This document shows, one piece after another, positions 55,204 through 64,000 of a DNA stretch of 64,000 nucleotides (position 1 is the first letter of the stretch; every line of letters starts with the position of its first letter). The notes beneath the pieces were generated by a model. That model saw only the letters and a list, made by a program, of their open reading frames with translations, searched no databases and had not been told where the DNA came from. Origin of the DNA: Mesorhizobium sp. J8 (GTDB lineage: Bacteria > Pseudomonadota > Alphaproteobacteria > Rhizobiales > Rhizobiaceae); NCBI RefSeq assembly GCF_016591715.1, contig NZ_AP024109.1, forward strand, positions 248,001 through 312,000, read 5' to 3'. Both the position numbers and the translations under genes were made by a program.

Positions 55204-56106
55204 GTGGACACGATCGAGAATGCCCTGACATCCCGGCCCGTCTTGCCTTTGGCCGCCGCTCCTTTGCCTGCCGCGCAACGTGTTGCCGGGCGAGCCAGGC
55301 TTTTCTGCGGCAAGAGCGAGGGCCGGACGCGCCTGCAGCGGCTCTACCAGGACGGATCGGCCAAGATCCGCCTGCCGGCGGTAGAAGGCGATCCGCTCGA
55401 GGCGGTGCTCATCAACACGGCCGGCGGAATGACCGGCGGCGACCGCCTCGGCTGGACGATCGAGGTCGGCGCCGGCGCCTCCGCCTCCATCACCACCCAG
55501 GCCTGCGAGAAGGTCTACCGCGCCGCTGCCGACAGGGCCGAGACAAGCGTCGGCCTGCGGGTCGGTCCGGGCGGCCGCATCGCCTGGCTGCCGCAGGAAA
55601 CCATCGTTTTCGACCGCGCCGCCTTTGCCCGCACGCTGGATGTCGAGCTTGGCGACGAGGCCGAGGCATTGCTACTGGAAGCCACGCTGTTCGGCCGGCT
55701 TGCGATGGGCGAGCGGGCGGTCCGGGGCAGCTTCCACGATCGCTGGCGGGTCCGCCAGGGCGGCGCGCTTATCCATGCGGAGGATTTCCGGCTGGGCCCG
55801 GAGATCGCGGCAACGCTGCGGCGGCCGGCGGCGACCGGCGGCGCGCTTGCCGTCGCCACGCTGCTCTTCGTTTCGCCGCAGGCGGAAAGCCTGCTGGACG
55901 AGGCCCGCGCCATCATCGGCGATCCCGGCATCGGCGGTCCCGTTATCAGTGAGGGCGGCGGCGCCAGTTTCTGGAGCGTCGGCCGATCTGGCAAGCTTCT
56001 TGCGAGGCTGTGCGCCGGCGACGGCTACCAGCTCCGCAAGCGGCTGGTTCCGCTGGTCGAACTGCTCAATGGACGGGCGGGCCTGCCCAAATTGTGGTCA
56101 CTCTGA
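55204..56106 (+). CDS. ureD: Urease accessory protein UreD
   Basis: 300-residue chaperone that, with UreF and UreG, delivers nickel to urease. AEAVLINTAGGMTGGD-type motif (VLINTAGGMTGGDRL), TTQACEKVYR and LPQETIVFDRA are conserved. GTG start at 55204. First gene of the urease cluster, divergent from the NodF-like gene. Confidence 0.95.
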   Translation: MDTIENALTSRPVLPLAAAPLPAAQRVAGRARLFCGKSEGRTRLQRLYQDGSAKIRLPAVEGDPLEAVLINTAGGMTGGDRLGWTIEVGAGASASITTQACEKVYRAAADRAETSVGLRVGPGGRIAWLPQETIVFDRAAFARTLDVELGDEAEALLLEATLFGRLAMGERAVRGSFHDRWRVRQGGALIHAEDFRLGPEIAATLRRPAATGGALAVATLLFVSPQAESLLDEARAIIGDPGIGGPVISEGGGASFWSVGRSGKLLARLCAGDGYQLRKRLVPLVELLNGRAGLPKLWSL

Positions 56107-56127
56107 TTTAAAATACCGGGACATTGC

Positions 56128-56430
56128 ATGAATCTGACGCCGCGTGAAAAGGACAAGCTGCTCATCGCCATGGCGGCGATGGTGGCGCGCAAGCGCCTGG
56201 AGCGTGGCGTCAAGCTCAACCATCCAGAAGCCATCGCCCTGATCACCGACTTCGTCGTTGAAGGCGCGCGCGACGGCCGTCCCGTCGCGGAACTGATGGA
56301 GGCGGGCGCCCATGTCGTCACCCGTGCCCAGGTCATGGACGGCATTGCCGAGATGATCCACGACGTCCAGGTCGAAGCGACGTTTCCCGACGGCACCAAG
56401 CTGGTGACCGTGCATGAACCGATTCGGTGA
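56128..56430 (+). CDS. ureA: Urease subunit gamma
   Basis: 100-residue structural subunit with [30 protein letters not shown] and VTVHEPI. Full length. Followed after 12 bases by a DUF1272 gene. Confidence 0.98.
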   Translation: MNLTPREKDKLLIAMAAMVARKRLERGVKLNHPEAIALITDFVVEGARDGRPVAELMEAGAHVVTRAQVMDGIAEMIHDVQVEATFPDGTKLVTVHEPIR

Positions 56431-56442
56431 GGAGAAAGACCG

Positions 56443-56697
56443 ATGCTGGAGCTCAGGCCCAATTGCGAATGCTGCGACAAGGATCTGCCGCCGGAAGCGA
56501 CCGATGCGCTGATCTGCACCTTCGAATGCACCTTCTGCGCCGGCTGCGTCGACAATGTGCTGGGCGGCGTCTGCCCGAATTGCGGCGGCAATTTCGCGCC
56601 GCGGCCGATCCGGCCGGCGGCGAAGCTTACGAAATATCCGCCGTCGACCAGGCGCGTGCTCAAGGCCGAAGGCTGCGGCCCGCGCAAGGCTGCTTAA
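56443..56697 (+). CDS. DUF1272 small zinc-ribbon-like protein
   Basis: 84-residue cysteine-rich protein with pairs CECC, CTFCAGC and CPNCGG, probably binding zinc. DUF1272 proteins are of unknown function and occur here between ureA and hupE/ureJ on the same strand. Confidence 0.88.
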   Translation: MLELRPNCECCDKDLPPEATDALICTFECTFCAGCVDNVLGGVCPNCGGNFAPRPIRPAAKLTKYPPSTRRVLKAEGCGPRKAA

Positions 56698-56722
56698 CAG
56701 GTCAATTGGAGAAGGCAGAAAG

Positions 56723-57316
56723 ATGATCCCCGCCTCGACGAAACGAACCGCACTTGCCGCGATCCTTTTCCTGGCAGCCGCCGTGCCGGCTGAAGCCCAT
56801 GTCGGCGCAGGCTCCACCTCTTCCTTCGCCGCCGGTTTCGCGCATCCGCTGTCCGGGCTCGACCATATGACGGTCATGATCGCCGTGGGCCTGTGGGCGG
56901 CGATGAAGGGCGGCAAGGCCGTCTGGGCCTGGCCGCTGGCCTTCGTCGGCGTGATGCTGGCCGGCGGCGCGCTCGGCATGCTGCATGTGCCGGTGCCGTT
57001 CGTGGAGCCGGCTATCCTCGCGTCCGTCGTGGCGCTCGGCCTGCTGGTGGCCCTTGCGATCGACCTGCCGGTCGCGGCCGGGATCGCCGTCATCGGCCTG
57101 TTCGCGCTGTTCCACGGCCATGCCCATGGCACCGAAGTGCCGGAAAATGCCGGCGGTTTTGACTATATGGCAGGCTTCGCGATGGCCACGGCGCTGCTCC
57201 ACGGCTTCGGCATCGCGGCCGGTCTCGGGCTGGGCTCGCGCCTCCGCGGCCTGGCGCGCGCCGCCGGCGCCGCCTGCGCGGCGATCGGCCTCGGCCTTGC
57301 CTTCGGTGTGTTGTGA
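56723..57316 (+). CDS. ureJ: HupE/UreJ family nickel transporter-like protein
   Basis: 197-residue membrane protein with a signal-like N-terminus (cleavage AEA-H), the family metal motif HPLSGLDH (41-48), a second His cluster FHGHAHG and about six helices. Expected to import nickel for urease. Placed between DUF1272 and ureB. Confidence 0.9.
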   Translation: MIPASTKRTALAAILFLAAAVPAEAHVGAGSTSSFAAGFAHPLSGLDHMTVMIAVGLWAAMKGGKAVWAWPLAFVGVMLAGGALGMLHVPVPFVEPAILASVVALGLLVALAIDLPVAAGIAVIGLFALFHGHAHGTEVPENAGGFDYMAGFAMATALLHGFGIAAGLGLGSRLRGLARAAGAACAAIGLGLAFGVL

Positions 57317-57323
57317 GGGCGCG

Positions 57324-57629
57324 ATGATCCCCGGCGAAGTCATCACGGCCAAAGGCGACATGGAGCTGAACAAGGGCCTGCCCACCGTGACGCTCAAGGT
57401 CGCAAACAGCGGCGACCGGCCGATCCAGGTCGGCAGCCACTATCATTTCTTCGAGACCAACGAGGGCCTGAAATTCGACCGCGAGCGCGCACGCGGCATG
57501 CGGCTCGACATCGCCGCCGGCACCGCCATGCGCTTCGAGCCGGGGCAGGAGCGTGACGTCACCCTGGTGCCGCTGGGCGGCAAGCGCGAGGTCTATGGTT
57601 TCCAGCAGAAGGTGATGGGCAAGCTGTGA
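57324..57629 (+). CDS. ureB: Urease subunit beta
   Basis: 101-residue subunit with [31 protein letters not shown] and [16 protein letters not shown]. Full length. Unlike most ure operons, ureC does not follow directly: 1.35 kb with two opposite-strand genes intervenes. Confidence 0.98.
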   Translation: MIPGEVITAKGDMELNKGLPTVTLKVANSGDRPIQVGSHYHFFETNEGLKFDRERARGMRLDIAAGTAMRFEPGQERDVTLVPLGGKREVYGFQQKVMGKL

Positions 57630-57664
57630 GGTCCGGCGGCGCGCTCACATCACTTCGGCGGCCA

Positions 57665-58153
57665 TCATTTCGGCGGCTTGGCGGCGGCATAGATGACGAC
57701 CTTCCCCGGATCGTCGAACTCCACCGCGAGCACGTCCTCGGCCTGCACGCGCCGCGAATCGATCGCGTTGAACAGCAGGGCGTTCGCTTCGATCTCCTGG
57801 CGCAATTCGGCGACGTCCTCCTGGTGCTGCTTAACCTTGTTCTCGATGGCCGGCGGCGGCCCGCCTTCGCTGCGCGCGGCATCGGTCAGGAACACGATGT
57901 CGACCGTGTCGAGCTTGGTGGTCTTTCGCACCGTGCCGATATTGTCGCGGGTGCGGTCGATGGCGGTGATGACCTTTCCGGCCTCCGTCCTGGAGAGCGC
58001 CACTTCCTCGCGGACGTTGGAATCGACGATCGCCGCGGCAGCATTGCCGTTGCCCAGCGGCTGCGCCGCGGACGCGGCATGGGGCGCGGCGACCGCGAAA
58101 AGCGCGGCGGCAACCACGAAACTCCATCTTGGAGAACGCCGAGCATTCGCCAT
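57665..58153 (-). CDS. Secreted hypothetical protein within the urease cluster
   Basis: 162-residue protein with a signal peptide (about 1-29, ASA-A). The mature part is Glu/Asp-rich with a helical stretch (NKVKQHQEDVAELRQEIEAN). No family recognised. On the opposite strand to the urease genes, after a 5 x 42 bp tandem repeat. ATG 58153 is chosen; the upstream open frame merely runs through the repeat. Confidence 0.7.
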   Translation of the reverse strand: MANARRSPRWSFVVAAALFAVAAPHAASAAQPLGNGNAAAAIVDSNVREEVALSRTEAGKVITAIDRTRDNIGTVRKTTKLDTVDIVFLTDAARSEGGPPPAIENKVKQHQEDVAELRQEIEANALLFNAIDSRRVQAEDVLAVEFDDPGKVVIYAAAKPPK

Positions 58154-58219
58154 CGTTCGCTCCTGACTGACCTCGTGACGGGGCGAAAACAGCGAAACGG
58201 TGCGGTCTGGCCGCAGGTT

Positions 58220-58429
58220 CCCTTCAAAAACCGGACGCCGGGCCGCAAGGCGGCCCGCATTCCCTTCAAAATAGGGTTGGCGGCCCGCAAGGCGGCCCGC
58301 ATCCCCTTCAAAATATGGTTGGCGGACCGCAGGGCGGCCCGCATCCCCTTCAAAATATGGTTGGCGGACCGCAGGGCGGCCCGCATCCCCTTCAAAATAT
58401 GGTTGGCGGACCGCAGGGCGGCCCGCCGG
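58220..58429. repeat. Tandem repeat, five 42-bp units
   Basis: The marker CCCTTCAAAA recurs exactly at 58220, 58262, 58304, 58346 and 58388. The last three units are nearly identical; the first two are diverged. Each unit holds GCGGACCGC/GCGGCCCGC that can form GC hairpins. 42 is a multiple of 3, so open frames run through on both strands. Confidence 0.95.
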
Positions 58430-58438
58430 GGCACGCAA

Positions 58439-58816
58439 TCAGCTTGCCTTCTTGGTGATCAGCGTCAGCGCGCCGTTGGGCTGCATGCTGGCGGCGATCA
58501 CCTGCGCCGAGCTCATGCCTTTGGCTTCGAGCGCGGATTTCACCTTGGGCGTCGCGTCGATCGACTTGCGCAAGGTCTGCAGGCCGGCGTCGCCGCGCTG
58601 CGCCACGATCTGGTTGACCTGCGTCTGCGTGTCCTTGGGCAATTCGGTGATATCGACGACGTTGACGCTCTGGATCGCCGGCGCCGCGGGCTCGGCTTTC
58701 GGCGCGGCGGGGGCGGCCGGCGCCGGGCTTGGCTGCGGCGTCTGCTGCTGCTGGGCCCCGGCAGCGCCCGCCATCAACAAGGTGGCGGCTGCGGCGACAA
58801 GTATCGCGTTGCGCAT
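58439..58816 (-). CDS. Small secreted Ala/Pro-rich protein
   Basis: 125-residue protein with a signal peptide (about 1-23, AGA-Q), a Gln/Pro/Ala-rich linker and a C-terminal globular part (VNQIVAQRGDAGLQTLRKSI, ALTLITKK). GGAAGGA precedes ATG 58816. Function unknown. Lies upstream of the tandem repeat and the other opposite-strand gene, and divergent from ureC. Confidence 0.7.
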   Translation of the reverse strand: MRNAILVAAAATLLMAGAAGAQQQQTPQPSPAPAAPAAPKAEPAAPAIQSVNVVDITELPKDTQTQVNQIVAQRGDAGLQTLRKSIDATPKVKSALEAKGMSSAQVIAASMQPNGALTLITKKAS

Positions 58817-58983
58817 GGATATTCCTTCCATCGGCTTGGGAGTGGCTCCGCCCGCCTCGACGGCCCGATGGGAACGCTGAAATGGGCGCTCAAAGTGTCG
58901 CCGGGTGGGTCATTGCGTGACCATTGGGTGGCGAGAATGTGTGCCCCGCGCGCAGTCAATTGGAATTTCGGGAGCGATTGCTG

Positions 58984-60696
58984 ATGGCCAGGATAAGCCG
59001 CGCCGCCTATGCGCAGATGTATGGACCGACGGTCGGCGACAAGGTTAGGCTCGCCGACACCGAGCTCTTCATCGAGGTCGAGAAGGACCTCACCGTCTAT
59101 GGCGAGGAAGTGAAATTCGGCGGCGGCAAGGTCATCCGCGACGGCATGGGCCAGAGCCAGATCACGCGGGCGGGCGGCGCGGTCGATACGGTCATCACCA
59201 ATGCGCTGGTCGTGGATGCGCTTGCCGGCATCGTCAAGGCCGATATCGGCCTGAAGGACGGCCGCATCGCCGCGATCGGCAAGGCCGGCAATCCGGACAC
59301 GCAGGCCGGCGTCACCATCGTCATCGGGCCCGGCACGGAGATCATCGCCGGCGAAGGCAAGATCCTGACGGCCGGCGGCTTCGACGCGCATATCCACTTC
59401 ATCTGCCCGCAGCAGATCGAGGAAGCGCTGATGAGCGGCATCACCACGATGCTCGGCGGCGGCACCGGTCCGGCGCATGGCACCCTGGCCACCACCTGCA
59501 CGCCCGGCCCGTGGCACATGGCGCGCATGATCCAGTCCTTCGACGCCTTTCCGATGAATATCGGCCTGTCGGGCAAAGGCAACGCCTCAAAGCCGGCGGC
59601 GCTGGAAGAGATGGTGCTGGCCGGCGCCTGCTCGCTGAAGCTGCACGAGGACTGGGGCACGACGCCGGCGGCCATCGACTGCTGCCTGTCGGTCGCCGAC
59701 GAGTACGACGTGCAGGTGATGATCCACACCGACACGCTGAACGAATCCGGCTTCGTCGAGAACACGGTGGCGGCTATTCAAGGCCGCACAATCCACGCTT
59801 TCCACACCGAAGGCGCCGGCGGCGGCCATGCGCCCGACATCATCAAGGTCTGCGGCCTGCCCAACGTTATCCCGTCCTCGACCAACCCGACCAGGCCCTA
59901 CACGGTCAACACGCTGGCCGAGCACCTCGACATGCTGATGGTCTGCCATCATCTGTCGCCATCGATCCCGGAGGACATCGCCTTCGCCGAAAGCCGCATT
60001 CGCAAGGAGACGATCGCGGCCGAGGACATCCTGCACGACATCGGCGCCTTCTCCATCATCTCCTCCGACAGCCAGGCCATGGGCCGGGTCGGCGAGGTGG
60101 CGATCCGCTGCTGGCAGACCGCCGACAAGATGAAGCGCCAGCGCGGCGCGCTGCCGGGCGAAACCGGCGACAACGACAATTTCCGGGTCCGCCGCTACAT
60201 CGCCAAATACACCATCAACCCGGCCATCGCGCACGGGCTGTCGAAGGAGATCGGCTCGATCACCGTCGGCAAGCGGGCCGATCTGGTGCTGTGGAACCCA
60301 GCCTTCTTCGGCGTCAAGCCGGAGATGGTGCTGGTCGGCGGCTCGATCGCGGCAGCGCCCATGGGCGATCCCAACGCTTCCATCCCGACGCCGCAGCCGA
60401 TGCACTACCGGCCGATGTTCGGCGCCTACGGCAAGGCGCTGACCAATTCCTCGGTGACCTTCGTTTCGAAGGCCGCCTTCGATGCCGGTCTGCGCGACAG
60501 GCTGGGCGTCGACAAGGCGATGATCGCCGTCGAGAACACGCGCGGCGGCATCGGCAAGCATTCCATGGTGCTCAACGACGCCACGCCGCATGTCGAGGTC
60601 GATCCCGAAACATACGAAGTGCGGGCCGACGGCGAGCTGTTGACCTGCGAGCCCGCCACCGTGCTGCCGATGGCGCAGAGGTATTTTCTGTTTTAG
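58984..60696 (+). CDS. ureC: Urease subunit alpha
   Basis: 570-residue catalytic subunit that hydrolyses urea to ammonia and carbamate. The carbamylated nickel-bridging lysine is K219 ([10 protein letters not shown]); nickel and catalytic histidines lie in HIHF and MVCHHLSP (H322/H323). Full length. ATG 58984. Because the two upstream genes are on the other strand, it needs its own promoter or long read-through. Confidence 0.98.
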   Translation: MARISRAAYAQMYGPTVGDKVRLADTELFIEVEKDLTVYGEEVKFGGGKVIRDGMGQSQITRAGGAVDTVITNALVVDALAGIVKADIGLKDGRIAAIGKAGNPDTQAGVTIVIGPGTEIIAGEGKILTAGGFDAHIHFICPQQIEEALMSGITTMLGGGTGPAHGTLATTCTPGPWHMARMIQSFDAFPMNIGLSGKGNASKPAALEEMVLAGACSLKLHEDWGTTPAAIDCCLSVADEYDVQVMIHTDTLNESGFVENTVAAIQGRTIHAFHTEGAGGGHAPDIIKVCGLPNVIPSSTNPTRPYTVNTLAEHLDMLMVCHHLSPSIPEDIAFAESRIRKETIAAEDILHDIGAFSIISSDSQAMGRVGEVAIRCWQTADKMKRQRGALPGETGDNDNFRVRRYIAKYTINPAIAHGLSKEIGSITVGKRADLVLWNPAFFGVKPEMVLVGGSIAAAPMGDPNASIPTPQPMHYRPMFGAYGKALTNSSVTFVSKAAFDAGLRDRLGVDKAMIAVENTRGGIGKHSMVLNDATPHVEVDPETYEVRADGELLTCEPATVLPMAQRYFLF

Positions 60697-60756
60697 GCCG
60701 ATTGCGCTTTCCGGTGAGCGGGCAAATTCCGTTGCGGCTGGAGTATGGACCCTGCA

Positions 60757-60780
60757 CTATGCGGTTGAGCAACTGCATAG
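60757..60780 (+). promoter_or_regulatory. Hairpin just before the membrane protein gene
   Basis: CTATGCGGTTG and CAACTGCATAG form an 11-bp stem with one mismatch and an AG loop, ending 9 bases before ATG 60790. It could influence translation or act as an operator. Confidence 0.35.
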
Positions 60781-60789
60781 CGGACAACC

Positions 60790-61383
60790 ATGGCCACCGA
60801 GATAGCCTCGCCCCACGACATCTTTCCGCACATCCGCATCGTCATGGGCATGGTGATCGGCCTTGGCGTCACGCGCCTGCTTTCGGGAACTGCCCGCATC
60901 GTCCAGCATCCCGGCCAATACCGGCTCTACGCGGTGCATCTCGCCTGGGTCGCCTCGGTGTTGCTGATGCTGGTGCATTTCTGGTGGTGGGAGTTCGGCC
61001 TCTACGCCATCGAGAACTGGACCTTCGGCAAATACCTTTTCATCATCTTCTACGCCATCACGCTGTTCCTGCTCTGCGCGCTGCTGTTTCCGGATTCGAT
61101 GCTCGATTACACCAGCTACGAGGATTATTTTTATTCGCGCCGCGCCTGGTTCTTTGGGCTGCTTGGCGCGACCTATCTGCTCGACGTCATCGACACGCTG
61201 CTCAAGGGCTCGGAGCACTTCGCCCGCTTCGGCAACGAATATCTGTTCCGGACGCCGGTCTTCGTGGCGCTCTGCATCGTCGCGATCCTGGTGCGCGACA
61301 AGCGCTTCCACATCGCCTTCGTCGCGGCCGCGCTGGTCTATCAGATATCCTTCATCCTGCGGCTCTTCGACACCATCGTCTGA
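60790..61383 (+). CDS. Integral membrane hypothetical protein
   Basis: 197-residue protein with about six hydrophobic segments (including VHLAWVASVLLMLVHFWWWE and LFIIFYAITLFLLCALLF). No family recognised with confidence. Between ureC and ureE on the same strand, but no urease-related function is known. Confidence 0.75.
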   Translation: MATEIASPHDIFPHIRIVMGMVIGLGVTRLLSGTARIVQHPGQYRLYAVHLAWVASVLLMLVHFWWWEFGLYAIENWTFGKYLFIIFYAITLFLLCALLFPDSMLDYTSYEDYFYSRRAWFFGLLGATYLLDVIDTLLKGSEHFARFGNEYLFRTPVFVALCIVAILVRDKRFHIAFVAAALVYQISFILRLFDTIV

Positions 61384-61441
61384 GCGCCATTGGGCTGACG
61401 CTTGCATTGATCTAGGATTGCGGGAAATGCAGGACTCGACC

Positions 61442-62047
61442 ATGTACAAGGCCGTCGGATCGCGCGGCTCCCGGGTCAGCCGGGTGCTCTGGATGCTCGA
61501 GGAGCTCGGGCAGCCCTACGAGTTCGTCGAGGTCAAGCTGCGCTCGCCGGAGGCTTACGCGCTCAACCCGTCCGGCAAGGTACCGATCCTGATCGACGGC
61601 GAGTTGAAGATCACGGATTCGGCGGCGATCTGCGTCTATCTGGCCGACAAGCATGCCGACAAGGGCATGGGCGCCAATCCCGGTCTTGCCGGCCGCGCCG
61701 AGATGGATTCCTGGATGCATTTCGCCCAAAGCGAGCTGGAAGCGCCGCTGTGGAACAAGCTGCGTCACCGGTTCCTGCTGCCCAAGGATATTCGCGTCGA
61801 TGTCGGTCCGGCCGCAGCCTATGATTTCGCATCCGAAATAAAAGCGCTGGATCGCCGGCTTGGCGACAAGCCCTATGCGCTGGGCGACCGGTTCTCCGCG
61901 GTCGACATCCTGCTCGGCGATATGGGCGGCTGGGCGCGCGCCGGCCGTTTCCCGATCGAGTCCGACCGGGTGAATGCCTATTTCGACCGCGTCCTCGAAC
62001 GCCCCGCCCGTGCAAGGGCGCAAGCCAATGGCGGAGCCATGACATGA
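61442..62047 (+). CDS. Glutathione S-transferase
   Basis: 201-residue GST with [40 protein letters not shown] and [14 protein letters not shown] 61442 with AGGA seven bases upstream is preferred; an ATG at 61427 adds five residues. Overlaps the ureE start by four bases, so it is part of the urease transcript although not a known urease component. Confidence 0.87.
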   Translation: MYKAVGSRGSRVSRVLWMLEELGQPYEFVEVKLRSPEAYALNPSGKVPILIDGELKITDSAAICVYLADKHADKGMGANPGLAGRAEMDSWMHFAQSELEAPLWNKLRHRFLLPKDIRVDVGPAAAYDFASEIKALDRRLGDKPYALGDRFSAVDILLGDMGGWARAGRFPIESDRVNAYFDRVLERPARARAQANGGAMT

Positions 62048-62658
62048 AGCTCAACATCACCACCGATTTCACCAAATTTCCCCGCGCCGTCTCGGTGCTT
62101 GCCGCCGGCGATCCGGCTTCGAGCGCACCCTACGACAAGGCCGTGCTGCCGCATGACGAGCGGCATCTGCGCCGCCGCGCCATAGAGACGGCGGCCGGCG
62201 ACAAGGTGCTGGTCGACCTGCCCGAGCCGGTGGCGCTCAATGATGGCGACCGGCTGGTGCTGGAAGACGGCCGCCAGATCGAGATCGTCGCGGCGCCCGA
62301 GGAGGTCTACGACATCCGCGCCCGCGACGCCGTTCATCTCACCGAGCTTGCCTGGCACATCGGCAACCGTCACCTTGCCGCGGCGATCGAGGCGGACCGC
62401 ATCCTCATCCTGCGCGATCATGTCATCAAGGCGATGCTTGAAGGCCTTGGCGCCACGGTGAACGAGGTTTCGCAGCCGTTCAGCCCGGTGCGCGGCGCCT
62501 ATTCCGGGCATGGCTACGACCACGCCCATTCGCACCACCACCATGACCATGATCATCATGGCCATCGCCATGGCCATGACCACGACCACGAGGGCCACGA
62601 TAGCCACGATCATGACCATCACCACCACGATCACGGCCACCATCACCACCATGACTGA
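62044..62658 (+). CDS. ureE: Urease accessory protein UreE, histidine-rich
   Basis: 204-residue nickel metallochaperone. The last roughly 55 residues contain about 28 histidines interspersed with Asp and Gly, a strong nickel-binding tail; many UreE proteins have a shorter one. [11 protein letters not shown] and [14 protein letters not shown] mark the conserved domain. Overlaps ureF by eight bases. Confidence 0.95.
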   Translation: MKLNITTDFTKFPRAVSVLAAGDPASSAPYDKAVLPHDERHLRRRAIETAAGDKVLVDLPEPVALNDGDRLVLEDGRQIEIVAAPEEVYDIRARDAVHLTELAWHIGNRHLAAAIEADRILILRDHVIKAMLEGLGATVNEVSQPFSPVRGAYSGHGYDHAHSHHHHDHDHHGHRHGHDHDHEGHDSHDHDHHHHDHGHHHHHD

Positions 62659-63322
62659 CCAGCCGTCGTCGATAGCGCTGCTGCGGCTGATGACCTGGCT
62701 GTCGCCGGCCTTTCCGGTCGGCGGCTTCTCTTATAGCCACGGCCTCGAGCGCGCCGTGCAGGATGGACTGATCGCGGATCGCGAGGATCTCGCCGGCTGG
62801 CTGGAGACGCTGGTCGAGATGGGGTCGGGGTGGAACGACGCCGTGCTCTTCGCCGAAAGCTGGCGCCGCGTTCGTAATGACGGCGACCTGGCGGAAGTCG
62901 CAGCACTTGCCGAGGCGCTTGCCGGATCGCGGGAGCGTCATCTCGAAACCATGCTGCAGGGCACGGCTTTTCTCCAGGCTGCAACCGTCTGGCCGTCTCA
63001 GGCGCTGCAGCGACTGCCGGCCGATTGTCCCTATTGCGTTGCGGTCGGCGCCGTTGCGGGCAGCGGGGGTGTCGGCCTCGCGGAATCGCTTTGCGCCTTC
63101 CTGCAGGCTTTCTTCTCCAATCTCGTGCAGGCGGCGATCAGGCTTGGCGTCGTCGGTCAAAGCGATGCCGTCGTGCTGTTAGCCGGCTTTGAATCTCTGG
63201 CGCTGGCAACCGCATCACGCGCCGCCGCTTCCAGCCTGGACGATTTGGGCGGCGCGACCTTTGTCTCCGACATAGCGGCGATGAATCACGAAACCCAATA
63301 CTCGCGGCTGTTCCGCTCATGA
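62651..63322 (+). CDS. ureF: Urease accessory protein UreF
   Basis: 223-residue helical chaperone that forms the UreD-UreF-UreG complex. [33 protein letters not shown] and the [14 protein letters not shown]-terminus are family hallmarks. Start lies inside the end of ureE; overlaps the next gene by four bases. Confidence 0.97.
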   Translation: MTDQPSSIALLRLMTWLSPAFPVGGFSYSHGLERAVQDGLIADREDLAGWLETLVEMGSGWNDAVLFAESWRRVRNDGDLAEVAALAEALAGSRERHLETMLQGTAFLQAATVWPSQALQRLPADCPYCVAVGAVAGSGGVGLAESLCAFLQAFFSNLVQAAIRLGVVGQSDAVVLLAGFESLALATASRAAASSLDDLGGATFVSDIAAMNHETQYSRLFRS

Positions 63323-63759
63323 TCGTGCTTGCCGTCGCTCTCTCCTTCATCCTGCTCTTGATCACCACCCTGCATGTCTATTGGGGCATAGGCGGCATCT
63401 GGCCGGGCACGGATCAGGCATCCTGCGCCCGCGCCGTCGTCGGCTTCCGCGGTGTCGACGAGATGCCTTCGACCTTCGCGAGTTTTGCCGTCGCCGCGTG
63501 CCTCGCGCTCGCGACGCTCTGGCCGCTGGCGCTGGCCGGCGTCTTCGCGACACCCTTTCCACGGGAGGGCCTGGCCGCCACGGCGTTGATGATCGGCCTC
63601 TTCTTCCTTGGCCGCGGCATCGCGGGCTTCACGCCCTGGTGGCGAAGGCTCGCGCCCGAGCAGCCTTTCGCGCGGCTCGACCAAAGCCTCTATTCGCCGT
63701 TCTGCCTGTTGATCGGGCTGGGCTTTGTCATTCTCTCTATCTCGGAGTTTCCGGCATGA
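63319..63759 (+). CDS. DUF3995 family membrane protein
   Basis: 146-residue protein with four hydrophobic helices and the family start [12 protein letters not shown]. Overlaps both ureF and ureG by four bases (ATGA), so it is translated with them. Function unknown. Confidence 0.85.
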   Translation: MIVLAVALSFILLLITTLHVYWGIGGIWPGTDQASCARAVVGFRGVDEMPSTFASFAVAACLALATLWPLALAGVFATPFPREGLAATALMIGLFFLGRGIAGFTPWWRRLAPEQPFARLDQSLYSPFCLLIGLGFVILSISEFPA

Positions 63760-64000
63760 CGTCGAAAAATGGTCCTCTTCGCATCGGCATCGGCGGCCCT
63801 GTCGGCTCCGGCAAGACCACGCTCACCGAAAAGCTTTGCAAGGCGCTGCGCGACGATTTCTCCATCGCCGTCGTCACCAACGACATCTACACGAAGGAAG
63901 ATGCGATGATGCTCGCGCGGCTGCAGGCGTTGCCTGAAGAGCGCATCGTCGGGGTCGAGACCGGTGGCTGTCCGCACACCGCCATCCGGGAGGACGCCTC
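63756..64000 (+). CDS. ureG: Urease accessory GTPase UreG (partial, runs off the window)
   Basis: First 81 codons of the nickel-insertion GTPase. Walker [20 protein letters not shown] and [14 protein letters not shown] are present. ATGA overlap with the DUF3995 gene. The window ends inside the gene. Confidence 0.97.
   Translation, partial: MTSKNGPLRIGIGGPVGSGKTTLTEKLCKALRDDFSIAVVTNDIYTKEDAMMLARLQALPEERIVGVETGGCPHTAIREDA

Noticed and set aside
57626-58984. A 452-codon plus-strand frame running through the 42-bp repeats
   Set aside because: It stays open only because the repeat unit is a multiple of three and the rest is antisense to two genes with signal peptides. No start signal or family.

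Overview
The window is high-GC alphaproteobacterial chromosome, most likely Rhizobiales and Mesorhizobium-like. This rests on hslU next to a DUF1402 gene, the order iolR-C-D-E-B, a MocD/MocE/MocF-type oxygenase set, several ABC sugar importers, a NodF/NodE-like pair, an unlinked phnMN module and abundant short intergenic repeats of the rhizobial kind. No phage, transposase, CRISPR or rRNA was seen. There is one tRNA (Arg, anticodon CCG).

Layout. 1-2475: hslU and a secreted DUF1402 protein. 2483-11646: a putative locus for a methylated inositol or rhizopine-like compound. A desaturase-type oxygenase, a Rieske ferredoxin and a reductase (minus strand) face a LacI regulator, a three-gene ABC importer, an IolG-like dehydrogenase and an SDR (plus strand). 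11731-12996: DAHP synthase behind what reads as a complete attenuator: a 28-residue leader peptide with an FWYFSY run, an antiterminator segment and an intrinsic terminator. 13018-16915: LysE exporter, YafY/WYL regulator, methyltransferase and FAD oxidoreductase. 17147-22533: LacI regulator and a ribose-type ABC importer. 22822-26107: polar amino acid/opine-type ABC importer. 26304-28902: phnN, phnM and a DUF1045 gene without the C-P lyase core.

29293-36204 (minus) is the myo-inositol operon iolR-C-D-E-(small membrane protein)-B. 36341-44607 holds a divergent Gfo/Idh/MocA dehydrogenase and a second inositol-like operon: IolE-like dehydratase, MalFGK-type ABC importer, IolG-like dehydrogenase and a sugar epimerase. 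45167-46639 is a MocR/PdxR regulator. 46663-53386 has the tRNA, a DUF1003 membrane protein, a universal stress protein behind a FixK/FNR-type box, a D-Ala-D-Ala carboxypeptidase, an unknown 368-residue protein, a P-loop kinase, a small basic protein behind an EcfG-type promoter, and a GST. 53539-55006 is a ketosynthase/acyl carrier protein pair resembling NodE/NodF. 55204-64000 is the urease cluster ureD-A-(DUF1272)-hupE/ureJ-B ... C-(membrane protein)-(GST)-E-F-(DUF3995)-G. It is interrupted between ureB and ureC by two opposite-strand genes and a 5 x 42 bp tandem repeat.

How it fits together. The window carries most of an inositol pathway: uptake, oxidation to inosose, dehydration (IolE), ring opening (IolD), isomerisation (IolB), and phosphorylation plus aldol cleavage (IolC with a fused DUF2090 domain). 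Only the final semialdehyde dehydrogenase (iolA/mmsA) was not found. Near-identical 16-bp IolR-type sites before iolC (35265-35280) and before the first importer (6583-6598; 15 of 16 matching) suggest that the oxygenase-side locus belongs to the same regulon. The inferred picture is a legume-associated bacterium that uses methylated, amino or stereoisomeric inositols and feeds them into the central iol pathway. Functions come from recognised family motifs read by eye; no database search was run.
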